A DNA stretch of 64,000 bases, taken from Pseudooceanicola spongiae. GTDB lineage: Bacteria > Pseudomonadota > Alphaproteobacteria > Rhodobacterales > Rhodobacteraceae. Under the pieces are notes generated by a model. The model was not told the DNA's origin, did not search any database, and saw only the letters and a program-made list of their open reading frames with translations. The first letter of the stretch is position 1; each line of letters starts with the position of its first letter. A program made the translations under genes and the position numbers. Positions 43,653 to 52,417 of the stretch are shown one piece after another. Location of the stretch: contig NZ_CP045201.1 of NCBI RefSeq assembly GCF_014899185.1, positions 1,224,501 through 1,288,500 on the forward strand. The letters run 5' to 3'.

Positions 43653-44862
43653 GATCGGCTGCATTGTCCCGCTACGGCATTGGGCAGTCCAGGCTATGCG
43701 GTTCGACGACCCGTTCGATCCGCTGCAAGTCCTTGGGTGGATTGCCACGGTTGCGTCGGGCTGCCCGGCCCAGGGACGATTGCGGCGGAGCTTGTTCGTC
43801 CTGCTGGATCTCGGCCAGCGCGGTCTCGAGATCCTCGAAGGCAAACTGCCGCTCGCCGTTGTCCTAGGACCAATGGCGGAAAATGGCTCGCTCCTCGCTC
43901 AGCTTCTCCGACCGTTTGCCATGCACCGCCTGGTTCAACTCGGCGACAAGGTGTTCAAGACGCTTGACCAAATTCCTCAGCTAAGCCGCTTCACCTTTGA
44001 GTGCCAAGTGATCCCGCAGCAGCGCGGCGACAGCCTCGCGCTGATCTTCGAGGATGCAGAGAGGTCAATTGGCAGGGCCCTGGACATGGTCGGATCATAT
44101 CATGATCCGGTCTGTGACGGGCAGCTTTTCCGCCCCCCGGATCATTCCGCCACAACCGGGCGGCGTGCCTTCTAGGGATCGCACCCGCCTCCAGCCCGGC
44201 AAACAGGGCCTCAAATTGAGCGCAGTTCAAGGTCATCGTCCCGCCGCTTATGGCAGGCCAGGCGAAGCTGATCTACTGCAGCCGCTTGTAGGCCATGACG
44301 AAACCGCTGCCGTCCCAGAACAAGATCTTCACCCTGTCGATGTATTGACCCATCTGAATCTGCTCAGGTTAAGCCGCTCCTCTGAATGCCTCGGCAGGCG
44401 TGCGTATGGCAAGCGCCTGATGAGGGCGGCGGTTTTTGTAGAAGCTGATCCAGTCGCCGATGACTCGGCTCGCATGCTGGATGCTTTCGAAACGATGGCG
44501 GTGAACACATTGCTCCTTGAGCGTCCGGATGACGCGCTCGACCATGCCGTTCTGTTGGGGGCAATGCGGGGTGATGAACTCCTGCTGCAGCCCGTCGCTG
44601 CGCGACCTGTGCCGCGAAGGGACGGCTGGTGAACACGAGGCCGTTGTCGGACCTCAGCAGGAACTCCTGTTCGACCCGGCCTAATGTCCCGAACCTAGCG
44701 ATCAGGGCGTGCTCGAGGGCCGCGCTGGCGATGGTGGCCTTGCGCGAGCGGGACAGATGCCAGCCTAGAAGCTCGTGTGTGTGGCAGTCGATCACCAGTG
44801 CCAGCGAAGCCCAGCCATCCTTGGCGGCCCAGAAGCGCGCCAGGTCAGTAGGCCCGTTGCCT

Positions 44863-44890
44863 GGCAGGCGATTTGCAAAGCAAATCTGCC
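44863..44890. repeat. Palindromic insert in IS3 orfB
   Basis: Core GATTTGC-AAA-GCAAATC with outer GGCA/TGCC. On the minus strand it adds SSRQICFANRLPGNGP between NA and TDLARFWAAKDG, where the normal motif is close to NERWSTDL. The frame is kept. Confidence 0.65.
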
Positions 44891-45410
44891 TAGAGGAGGC
44901 GTTCGTTCGGGCTGTGGCGACGGAAGGAATGGCCTGGACGCGGGGGCGCATGCCCACGGCGCGCTTGCGAACCTGCCAGCCCTTGAGCTGGAAGCCCCCC
45001 TTGACCGTGTTTTTATTGAAGCCCAGCAGCCAGGCAATAGTGCGATAGCCGAAGAAGGGCTCCTCCTCGATCAGGGACTTGATTGGGTCCGCGAAGCGCG
45101 GATCGATCTTAGACGCTGACGAGATCGGCTTGTCATAGGCTGTCCGAAGCGGCACGCCGAACCAATGGGCCAAGCCTGGCGATCGACATCGCGAGGCCCT
45201 CGTGGAGCGTCCGGATCAATTGCCGCCCTCCGTTCGGCCCTTGCCTCGGACCAAGAGCGGCTCAGGGCCTCACCAAAAGGGCCTGCAGCTTTTTCGGGCG
45301 CGCACCTCAAGCATCGCCTCGCCATAGGCCTCCTGCAGATTTTTAAGCGGCTTGTCGTAGTGGGCATGGATGTCGAACGGACTGGCCAGCGGGGACATCT
45401 TCGGGGCTTA

Positions 45411-45431
45411 CGTGGCTGCACTGCAGCCACG
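45411..45431. repeat. Palindromic insert in IS3 orfA
   Basis: Arms CGTGGCTGCA and TGCAGCCACG around a single C, a near-perfect 21-base palindrome. It creates the GDRGCSAAT-stop that ends the orfA frame. Confidence 0.6.
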
Positions 45432-45660
45432 GTCCCCTTCGAGATCCATGCCGCGCTTGGCATCCCCGACCCGGCTCTCGATCTCAGAGGGTGTCAGATC
45501 GAAGAATCGGCCCGCTGCGGCCACCGTTGTCTCGCCTTGAATGATCGCGATCACCTGGGCTGTCTTCCGCTTCGCAGTCCAACGTTTGATGCTCCGGTCC
45601 ATCGTCACACACATTGCTGCCTTCTCCTTAGTAGCAGGAGCACATTTTCAGTGGGTTAAT

Positions 45661-46107
45661 AGGGCATATCCGCAACGGCCTGCGCCTTCATGGTATCCGG
45701 CGATCGCCGGTGGCCCGAAGCGTAGATCTCGGCGTCCAACGATCTGAGAAACGAATTTGTAGTGCACATTGCGAAACGCACTCCCCACTATAAGATGGGT
45801 ATGATCTCGCAGGCGAGCCTCACCGCTACAACATGGGGCCGGGACACCATTTACGAACAAACTCAAGCATGGCGTAAGTTCTCACCTAAGAATATTTGTT
45901 TTCAAACTAAAGCTGGCCGCTGGGTAAACTCTATTAGACCTCTGGGGCCGAACTGCTTATAATTGGGGCAAAATAGAATTGGTTTTTGTGCCTGAATAGA
46001 TGCGGGATGCCGTTATTTGGCAGAAAATCTTGCTCGAAATCGTCGTTGCATCGGCGTCTGAGGCGATAACTTTGAGTCCCAATGTCGAGTCTTTCACAGA
46101 AAACTTA
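45661..46107. other. Intergenic region between IS remnants
   Basis: No gene is recognised. It contains the perfect palindrome CCGGCGATCGCCGG at 45697-45710 and otherwise unremarkable, moderately AT-rich sequence up to the intact IS5 element. Confidence 0.35.
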
Positions 46108-46940
46108 GGGTCAGGATTCATAACCAGAACATAACGACGGCGGGCAATGCGCATGCGGAGAGGAAGACCTTCGGGCATCTGTCGTAGCGGGTCGCAACAC
46201 GGCGCCAGTCCTTGAGCCTGGCAAAACTGTTCTCGATCTTGTGGCGTTTGCGATAGCGAACTTCGTCGTGTCGGATCTGAACCTTGCGGCCCTTCCTTGC
46301 CGGTATGCATGGCGTGATACCCATGTTTTCAAGCGCTTCGCGATACCAGTCTGCATCATAGCCCCGGTCCGCCAGCATGTGTCTGGCAGGCGGCAGACCG
46401 TCCAGAAGCGCCCGTGCGCCGATGTAATCACTACGCTGGCCCGCCGTCAGGAACATCCGCAGGGGACGACCCTGGGCATCCGTGACGGTGTGCAGCTTGG
46501 AATTCATTCCACCCTTGGTGCGGCCAATCAGGCGGCCGCGCCCCCCCTTTTTCAGCCCCAGACTGGAGGCCGTCCGGTGCGTCTTGAGATGGGTTGCATC
46601 GATCATCAGCGTATCGGTCGTACCGCCCCGATCGGCCAGTTCCAGCAGCATCTGAGCGAAGATGCCCTTCTCGCTCCACCGCTTCCATCGACTGTAGAGG
46701 GTCTTGTGAGGGCCGTAGGCCTCAGGGGCATCCCACCACCGTAATCCATTGCGATTTATGAATATTATACCGCTCAGAACACGCCTGTCGTCAACACGCG
46801 GTTTGCCGTGGGACTTCGGGAAGAAGGGCTCCAGCTTGGCCATCTGTTCGTCGTTCAGCCAGTATAGATCGCTCATGTGACCCCTCCGTTTGGGGCTCCA
46901 TGAAACAGACCGCTAGGCTAAAATCAATGCATCCTGACCC
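46108..46940 (-). mobile_element. Intact IS5-family insertion sequence
   Basis: The ends GGGTCAGGATTCAT and, in reverse complement, GGGTCAGGATGCAT form inverted repeats, each flanked by TA, consistent with a TA target duplication of the IS427 type. The 833-bp element holds one complete transposase gene. It is the only insertion sequence in the window that looks functional. Confidence 0.85.
46118..46876 (-). CDS. IS5 family transposase
   Basis: A 252-residue DDE transposase in a single uninterrupted frame. The N-terminal domain reads MSDLYWLNDEQMAKLEPFFP, SHGKPRVDDRRVLSGIIFIN and WDAPEAYGPHKTLYSRWKRW. The catalytic triad is the Asp in TLMIDATHLKTHRTA, the Asp in HMLADRGYDADWYR and the Glu in KIENSFARLKDWRRVATRYD. 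IS427-group elements often split this protein over two frames; here it is continuous. All diagnostic motifs are intact, so transposition is plausible. Confidence 0.9.
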   Translation of the reverse strand: MSDLYWLNDEQMAKLEPFFPKSHGKPRVDDRRVLSGIIFINRNGLRWWDAPEAYGPHKTLYSRWKRWSEKGIFAQMLLELADRGGTTDTLMIDATHLKTHRTASSLGLKKGGRGRLIGRTKGGMNSKLHTVTDAQGRPLRMFLTAGQRSDYIGARALLDGLPPARHMLADRGYDADWYREALENMGITPCIPARKGRKVQIRHDEVRYRKRHKIENSFARLKDWRRVATRYDRCPKVFLSACALPAVVMFWL

Positions 46941-47189
46941 TACACCGTGAGCCTACGAAACGTCAGCGTCTGCGCGCAGCATTAAACATCATCTGACCGC
47001 TCATAAGAATGCGATTGCAAATCCGGCTTACTGCAACTCACTGCTCATCGAGCAGGATATAGCGATATAGCATCGTCTAGTTATGGGCGCTGTGCAAAGC
47101 GGGAGATTCATGGGGTTTAAGCACCGTTGCAGTGACCCCAGAAGCTGTTTTTGACAGATGACGTCATCTTACGGAGCCACATGAGGTTA

Positions 47190-47807
47190 TTATCCGATAG
47201 GAAAGAATTCTTCTGGTGACTTCATAGCGGACAGCGCCAGCATGCTATCAATCCAATCAGCCATTATTGAACTTGGCTCGACGCCGCATGAGGCGAGCCA
47301 TTGTGTGTAGCCCCAGATGGCACAATCCCCTATGCCCGGATGTTCGCCATGAAAGAAGGGCGTATCACCCAACAGAATCGCGAAACGGTCGCAATCTGCA
47401 TCGTAGCGCATCTTCAGCCACTCCACAGCGCCAGGCGGGAAGCCACGTCCTTCTACACGCCTCGCCTCCTTGAGTTGCGGAAGGCACATGCCAATTCTGT
47501 TTGCCTCCCACATCAGCAGTTCGCGGCCTCTGCGAAGCCCGCTTGACGTCTCGCCTCCCAAAAGCCTGAAGCGACTGGCTATCTCGAGAAGGATCGCCCC
47601 GGACTGAACATAAGGCGCCCGATCAATCATCAACAATGGCACCTCCGCGAAGGGACTGGCAGCAAGGAAACTCGGAGGCCGGCGCGCAGGCTCGTCCCAG
47701 ATATCGACCCGGATTACCTCATGGGATAACCCGGCCAGAGAAAGAGCGAGCGCAACCTTGCAAGCATGGCCCGAGTCTGGATGCCCAAATAGAACAAGTT
47801 CGGTCAC
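47190..47807 (-). CDS. Glutathione S-transferase family protein
   Basis: A protein of about 205 residues with a thioredoxin-fold N-terminus (ELVLFGHPDSGHACKVALAL with a Ser in the active-site region, FAEVPLLMIDRAPYVQSGAI with the conserved cis-Pro) and an all-helical C-terminal domain containing FFHGEHPGIGDCAIWGYTQW, the GST N-capping region. GTG 47807 is favoured by AGGTG upstream and by where the fold begins; ATG 47855 would add 16 residues. It likely conjugates or reduces electrophiles. It stands alone between an intact IS5 and a broken IS5, so it may have been carried with the island. Confidence 0.75.
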   Translation of the reverse strand: MTELVLFGHPDSGHACKVALALSLAGLSHEVIRVDIWDEPARRPPSFLAASPFAEVPLLMIDRAPYVQSGAILLEIASRFRLLGGETSSGLRRGRELLMWEANRIGMCLPQLKEARRVEGRGFPPGAVEWLKMRYDADCDRFAILLGDTPFFHGEHPGIGDCAIWGYTQWLASCGVEPSSIMADWIDSMLALSAMKSPEEFFPIG

Positions 47808-48286
47808 GATATCAGCACCTCTACACCGTTCTGGAAACGTTGAGCCATTTACCAATGCCTGTAAAGCACTCTATTGCGGCTAATTTTCCTGCCTAGATGT
47901 TGAGCATTTGGCGAATATCAACTTCCGCGCGCAGTATCGTAGTGTTCAGAACCGACTGAGAATGCAGCAAGACCAGATTTGCAAAGATGACGACGCGTGG
48001 ATTACCGTCGTAGATGCAAACTGTGGCCGTCACGTAATTACCTCTTACTCGCCAATTTCTTAAATCCTTCCTCAATGGGATCTCCTCCCAATTCGGGACA
48101 AATGAAAGCCAATTTTAGATGTCAGAGCGACATCGTTCGCCCAAGCTTTTCAGATCGTCTTGGCCTCTGCGGCGTGAGACCTGTGGCGCCCCGCTACGAC
48201 GCAGTGCCAATCGACCTAAGAGTCGAGAAAGAGACAAGCCGGACATTGCGCACGGAAAATCAAAGGCATATGTCTAAAAATGATTT
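47808..48286. other. Intergenic region, nothing recognised
   Basis: The region upstream of the GST gene and ahead of the second IS5. No gene, RNA or strong repeat was seen. Confidence 0.35.
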
Positions 48287-48495
48287 AGGGTCTGGTCCCA
48301 TTGATCTTAGCCGAGCGTCGGGATTCACGGCCGGAAAACTGAGCGGTGACATGTCCGAGCTTTTCTGGTTGAGCGACGCGCATATGGCGCGTTTGAAGCC
48401 CTATTTCCCGAAGTCTCACGGTAAACCGCGTGTTGATGACCTCAGGGCGCTAAGGCGTAATTATGTTCATCAACCGCAAGGGGGTGAGCACAGGT

Positions 48496-48559
48496 TCGGG
48501 CCATAAGGCCCGATAAAACGCCATAAGACGTTTGAAGGTGAGAACGGGCGAAGCCCCGT
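48496..48559. repeat. Triple-hairpin insert in the IS5 remnant
   Basis: Three stem-loops in series: TCGGGCC-ATAA-GGCCCGA, AAACG-CCATAAGA-CGTTT and ACGGG...CCCGT. The first two share a CATAAG loop. The block separates INRKG from DAPKEYGPHKT of the transposase. Confidence 0.65.
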
Positions 48560-48710
48560 CTACGCTGGCGCGATGCGCCCAAAGAATACGGCCCTCACAA
48601 GACACTCTACAACCGATGGAAGAAATGGAGTGATAAGGGCGTCTTTTCTCGCATCATGACTGGCCTTGCCGCCGAGCATCGCTAACGGAAGACCGTAATG
48701 GTCGAAGTGA

Positions 48711-48743
48711 GCAGGCGAACGCCATGCGTTCGAGTGAGCCTGC
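48711..48743. repeat. Palindromic insert in the IS5 remnant, in frame
   Basis: Core CGAACGC-CAT-GCGTTCG with outer GCAGG/CCTGC. It changes the catalytic MIDATYLKAH motif to MVE-VSRRTPCVRVSLRK-YLKAH, adding 12 codons in frame next to the first catalytic Asp position. Confidence 0.7.
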
Positions 48744-49315
48744 GCAAGTACCTCAAGGCACACCACACCGCGACCAGCATGGGAGTGAAAAGGGCGAGCG
48801 TAAGCGACTGATCGGGCGCACCAAGGGCGGCATGAATACCAAGCTGCACGCGGTCTACGTTAGCCAAAGTTGGCCGATCAGCTTGTTCGTGACTGCCCGG
48901 CAGGGCCTTGCTGAGCGGCCTGCCTTCTGTCGACTGGATGCTCAGGGACCGCAGCTAAGACGCTGATTGGTTCAGAGAAGCGTTGCAAGAGAAATGGATA
49001 CGTGCCTCCTTCCCGGGCCGCAAACAACGCAACACCGCCGTGAAATACGGGACGCGTCGCTACAAACACCGCACTCGCATCGAAACCATGTTGGGCAGGT
49101 TGAAGGATTGGAGACGGGTCTCGACCCGGTACGACAGGTGCCCAAACGTCTTCCTATCCGCAATCGCTCTCACTGCGACCATCATTTATTGGTTATGAGA
49201 CCTGACCATAGGGCAAAGGGCCAGTTGATAGTGACTGGCCCTTTAAATTTCCCGCAATTTTGAAAGGATTCATACGCCGATTGGAGGAACCTGCGCAGTT
49301 GCTCGAGCGCTCGTC

Positions 49316-50104
49316 TCACAGGCTTCGGATCATGCCACCGTCACAGCGCACCATAGAGCCGGTGATGTAGCCTGCGGGTACACTGCAGAGGAAGGCACCA
49401 ACCGCGCCAAACTCCTCGACTGTCCCGTAGCGCTTGGCGGGGATGGATGCTCGGGACGCGGCGCGCACCTCATCCAGCGCCTTGCCCTGCGTCTCAGCCG
49501 CGACACCGTCCAGTTGATCGACCCGCGCAGTATGGATACGCCCGGGCAGCAGCATGTTGCAAGTCACCCCTTCACCCGCCACCTCCGTCGCGAGGGTCTT
49601 GTTCCACCCAGCCAGCGCACCGCGCAGGGTATTGGACAGCGACAGGTTGGGGATAGGCTGTTCGATTCCTGAAGATGCGATGGTCAGCACGCGTCCCCAT
49701 CCTTGTGCGCACATGCCAGGGATCAACCGGCCCGTCAGTTCAATGACGGAAGCTACCATTGCCTGCGCCTGGGCCATCAGGATCGAGGCGTTGATATCGC
49801 GGGCAAGGCCGGGCTTGGGGCCTCCGGTATTATTGACCAAGATATCCACGCGGCCGAAGTGCTCCTGCACATGAGAGGCCAGTTTTGCAGCAAAATCAGG
49901 AGCGGTCAGATCGACGGTCACCCAGTCGGCCTGCCCCGCGCCGCGGGCATTGATTTCTGCGGCGGCGCTGGCCAGCGCGGCCTCATCCCTGCCGGTCAGC
50001 ATGACGCGAACGCCTTCGGCGGCCAGTGCTTCGGCAACGCCCCGGCCAAGGCCGCGCGAAGAGGCCAGCACCAGTGCGCGGCGGTCCTTCAGTCCAAGGT
50101 CCAT
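49316..50104 (-). CDS. SDR family oxidoreductase lacking the canonical YxxxK
   Basis: A 262-residue short-chain dehydrogenase fold. The cofactor loop is LVLASSRGLGRGVAEALAAE, with a VDILVNNTGGPKPG motif and a C-terminal CDGGMIRSL typical of FabG-like proteins. Where most members have YxxSK after the catalytic Ser, this protein reads SSGIEQPIPNLSLSNTLRGA, without a Tyr, though a Lys follows later in GWNKTLA. Activity may therefore be altered. It is the last gene of a VOC-DapA-SDR operon, one base after the DapA-type gene. Confidence 0.82.
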   Translation of the reverse strand: MDLGLKDRRALVLASSRGLGRGVAEALAAEGVRVMLTGRDEAALASAAAEINARGAGQADWVTVDLTAPDFAAKLASHVQEHFGRVDILVNNTGGPKPGLARDINASILMAQAQAMVASVIELTGRLIPGMCAQGWGRVLTIASSGIEQPIPNLSLSNTLRGALAGWNKTLATEVAGEGVTCNMLLPGRIHTARVDQLDGVAAETQGKALDEVRAASRASIPAKRYGTVEEFGAVGAFLCSVPAGYITGSMVRCDGGMIRSL

Positions 50105-50105
50105 C

Positions 50106-51032
50106 TCAAATCTCCTTCAGCCGGATTTCGGTCCGGCGCATCAATCGTTCCAGTTCTTCCATGTCGCGCTTGACCAGTTTTGGCCCCGGAGCACGGGTGG
50201 CAGCGCATGCAATGGCACCGCGTTTCATCAGGATGTGCTTGCGCAGGGCAAGGCCCCAGCCCGGCTGCTGCTCATGGCGCAGGATCGGCAGGTAGCGGTC
50301 AAAGAGGTCCTCTGCCGCGTCAACCTGACCGGTCTGATAAAGCGCAACGGTCTGCACCAGTGCCTCTGGATAGGCAAAGCCGGTCATCGCGCCATCGGCT
50401 CCGCGCGCCAACTCCTGTGGCAGGTAGAGTCCCCCGTTGCCGCAGAGAATCGACAGACGCGCCACGCCTTCGTTCTTCTCGTGATCGCGCAAGGCAGAGA
50501 TCTTGGTCAGCCCCGGCCAGTCCTCATGCTTGAGCATGACCATTTGCGGCAGGTCCTGCGACAACCGCCGGATCAGCGCGGGTGCGACGGCAACGCCAGT
50601 CGAAAGGGGGAAATCCTGATAGACCAACGGCACGTCCGCGCCGAGGTGTGAGGCGACGGCGTGGAAGTAACCTTCCACCCTGTCTTCGCGGGCCGGGCCG
50701 CGTGTCGGGGCCACCATGACGCCGGCAGCCCCGCGTTCCATCGCGTGACGCCCTAGGGCTGCAAGGCTGTCCAGTCCTGGGTCGGAGACGCCGACCACCA
50801 CCGGCAGGTCAGTACGGGCCAGCACGCGGTCGATGACCTGCCGGCGTTCTTCGGCGGTCAGCTTGTCAGCTTCTCCCATCATGCCAAGAATTGTGATCCC
50901 GGTCACGCCGTGGGAGGCGTAGAAGTCCACCAACCGGTCAAGGCTGTCCAGATCCACCGCTCCATCTTCGGCGAAGGGCGTGGCGGCGATGATGAAGACC
51001 CCGCGCGTCTGACGGGTAATCAGCGTACTCAT
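50106..51032 (-). CDS. Dihydrodipicolinate synthase (DapA/NanA) family protein
   Basis: A 308-residue class I aldolase-type TIM barrel. It shows the substrate loop ITILGMMGEADKLTAEERRQ in place of the GTTGE motif of true DapA, the Tyr in LVYQDFPLSTGV and the Schiff-base Lys in VMLKHEDWPGLTKI. Members catalyse aldol cleavage, dehydration or decarboxylation of 2-oxo sugar acids and related compounds. The changed GMMGE loop argues against lysine biosynthesis and for a catabolic role. It sits mid-operon, three bases after the VOC gene. Confidence 0.85.
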   Translation of the reverse strand: MSTLITRQTRGVFIIAATPFAEDGAVDLDSLDRLVDFYASHGVTGITILGMMGEADKLTAEERRQVIDRVLARTDLPVVVGVSDPGLDSLAALGRHAMERGAAGVMVAPTRGPAREDRVEGYFHAVASHLGADVPLVYQDFPLSTGVAVAPALIRRLSQDLPQMVMLKHEDWPGLTKISALRDHEKNEGVARLSILCGNGGLYLPQELARGADGAMTGFAYPEALVQTVALYQTGQVDAAEDLFDRYLPILRHEQQPGWGLALRKHILMKRGAIACAATRAPGPKLVKRDMEELERLMRRTEIRLKEI

Positions 51033-51035
51033 GGC

Positions 51036-51449
51036 TCAGTGCGCAAAAATGCCGGAGGTATCAGCAAATCCCTTGATCTCGATCGGATTGCCAGACGGAT
51101 CGAAGAAGAACATGGTGCGCTGTTCGCCCGGCTCGCCTTCGAAACGGATGACCGGCGGAATGTCGAAAGCCACGCCCTTCTCTTCCAGCCGTGCGGACAG
51201 CGTCTTCCAGTCTTCCAGGCCCAGCACAGCGCCCATGTGGGGCATCATGACCATGTGATCCCCCACCTTGCCGGTGCGGCTGGTCTTGAAAGGCGCGCCA
51301 AGGTGCAGGGAAAGCTGGTGTCCAAAGAAATCGAAATCAACCCAGGTGTTGGTCGAGCGCCCCTCGGCGCAGCCCAGCACATCGCCGTAAAAGCGGCGGG
51401 TTTCATCCAGGTCGGTGACGTGAAGGGCGAGGTGGAAGACAGATTTCAT
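51036..51449 (-). CDS. VOC family (glyoxalase/dioxygenase superfamily) protein
   Basis: A 137-residue vicinal-oxygen-chelate protein. Paired beta-alpha-beta modules begin at VFHLALHVTDLDETRRFYGD and HMVMMPHMGAVLGLEDWKTL and end FFFDPSGNPIEIKGF with the last metal-ligand Glu. Candidate metal ligands are His in the first strand, His in the second module and that Glu. ATG 51449 is chosen from the start of the fold. It is the first gene of the operon and faces a LysR regulator 92 bases away, which probably controls it. Confidence 0.85.
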   Translation of the reverse strand: MKSVFHLALHVTDLDETRRFYGDVLGCAEGRSTNTWVDFDFFGHQLSLHLGAPFKTSRTGKVGDHMVMMPHMGAVLGLEDWKTLSARLEEKGVAFDIPPVIRFEGEPGEQRTMFFFDPSGNPIEIKGFADTSGIFAH

Positions 51450-51541
51450 GGGACAACTCCGTTTAAGGTCTTGTCTTGGGGTAGCCAATCGCCAGAGAAA
51501 GGAAAAACGAATTTATCTAACTCTCAGCGAAAGAAAAACTA

Positions 51542-52417
51542 TTGGATACGCGATTTCTGGAAAGCCTTCTGGCGGTGGTAGACCATGGCTCCATCGTGGC
51601 AGCGGCACAGGCTCAGGCGCTGACTCCTGCGGCGGTGAGCCAGCGTATACAGGTGCTTGAGCGCGAGCTGGGACAAACACTGTTGGAGCGGCGGGCCAAT
51701 GCCTCCTCCCCCTCGGCCGCGTGTCGGGACCTGCTGCCGGCGATGCGGCGGATCGTGGGTCAGGCACATGAGTTGCGGCGCAACGCCGACCCGGCAGTGG
51801 CGCAGGGGGTGTTCCGGCTGGGGGCGGTGTCGACCATGCTGACGGCGGCGGTGCCGGACCTGTTGATGGATCTGCGCCGCCGCGCGCCACGACTGGAACT
51901 GCAGATCACTCCGGGTTCCTCTGCCGCGCTGTACGAGGCCGTTCTGGCAGGGACCCTGAACGCGGCGCTCATCGTCGCGCCGCCCTTCCCCACGCCCTTC
52001 GGTTTGCAGCAGCATCCCTTGCGCAGTGAACCGCTCTGCCTGCTGGTGCCCCAAGGACACCCGGCCCGCAACGCCGAGGAGGCTTTCGCCGATCTGCCAC
52101 ACATTGCTTATGACCCAGAAAGCTGGGGCGGCCAGATTGCAGCGCGCTACCTGGCAGATCGGGGGCTGATGCCGCAGGTGCTTTGCGCGCTGGACGGGCT
52201 TGAGGTGATATCGGACCTTGTCGCCAGCGGGATCGGGGCAGCGCTTGTGCCGGAATGGGCCGGTCTGAAAAAAGCACGCCCCCTGCCCGACGGTTCGGGA
52301 TATCAGCGCCGACTTGTGCTGCTGACCCGTGTCACGCACGAACGCGCGGCGGGTCGGCAGGCAATCATCGCCTCCCTTACGGGCACCTTGGCAACTAGTA
52401 GCCTTCCTGACGACTGA
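51542..52417 (+). CDS. LysR family transcriptional regulator
   Basis: A 291-residue regulator starting at TTG 51544-type codon at 51542 (read as Met). The N-terminal winged helix has FLESLLAVVDHGSIVAAAQA and LTPAAVSQRIQVLERELGQT. The effector domain follows (GVFRLGAVSTMLTAAVPDLL, AALIVAPPFPTPFG, VISDLVASGIGAALVPEWAG). It is divergent from the VOC-DapA-SDR operon and overlaps the 3-prime end of the convergent 2-hydroxyacid dehydrogenase gene by 23 bases. The likely target is the divergent operon. Confidence 0.85.
   Translation: MDTRFLESLLAVVDHGSIVAAAQAQALTPAAVSQRIQVLERELGQTLLERRANASSPSAACRDLLPAMRRIVGQAHELRRNADPAVAQGVFRLGAVSTMLTAAVPDLLMDLRRRAPRLELQITPGSSAALYEAVLAGTLNAALIVAPPFPTPFGLQQHPLRSEPLCLLVPQGHPARNAEEAFADLPHIAYDPESWGGQIAARYLADRGLMPQVLCALDGLEVISDLVASGIGAALVPEWAGLKKARPLPDGSGYQRRLVLLTRVTHERAAGRQAIIASLTGTLATSSLPDD

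Larger units (their letters stand above)
42560..44345 (-). mobile_element. IS66-family remnant (tnpB and tnpC) with palindromic insertions
   Basis: Reading leftward: a tnpB end (VKILFWDGSGFVMAYKRL, then MTLNCAQFEALFAGL), tnpC middle (EKTMVPLLDPGRGRTKTGYL and WALARDDRG), FTYAPGWAGQNAEQILQGSD, CWAHARRKLTEVFNHDG, AEGLRRISELYRIEGEIRGM, KSRLAEKLTYIHRQWDGLQT and the C-terminus IRPIALTRTNALFAGHDEGG. Several frameshifts separate the pieces. Three palindromic inserts are recognised within them. tnpA is missing and the right side abuts an IS3 remnant. Confidence 0.75.
44346..45640 (-). mobile_element. IS3-family remnant with palindromic insertions
   Basis: orfA starts at 45614 (MCVTMDRSIKRWTAKRKTAQ, VIAIIQGETTVAAAGRFFDL) and is interrupted at GMDLEGDRGCSAAT-stop, resuming as LKNLQEAYGEAMLE. 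The orfB part contains EEEPFFGYRTIAWLLGFNKN, AAKDGWASLALVIDCHTHEL (first Asp) and EQEFLLRSDNGLVFTSR (second Asp), then shifts frame before the catalytic Glu region (HPACEPSHR...). Two palindromic inserts are present. The element is dead. Confidence 0.75.
48287..49210 (+). mobile_element. IS5-family remnant with palindromic insertions
   Basis: Imperfect ends TAGGGTCTGGTCCCAT and, in reverse complement, TATGGTCAGGTCTCAT bound the element. The transposase starts MSELFWLSDAHMARLKPYFP, continues after an 80-base insert as DAPKEYGPHKTLYNRWKKWS, then after another insert YLKAHHTATSMGVK, LIGRTKGGMNTKLHAV and ends WRRVSTRYDRCPNVFLSAI. Several stops and shifts are present. It is about 90 bases longer than the intact IS5 at 46108, largely because of the palindromic inserts. 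Confidence 0.75.

Noticed and set aside
45697..45710. Perfect palindrome CCGGCGATCGCCGG as another palindromic insert
   Set aside because: It is not within a recognisable host gene and such GC palindromes are frequent by chance in GC-rich DNA, so it was only noted.
42555..49210. CRISPR array or phage region in the repeat-rich middle
   Set aside because: No regularly spaced direct repeats, cas genes or phage structural genes were seen; the repeats are palindromes inside transposase remnants.
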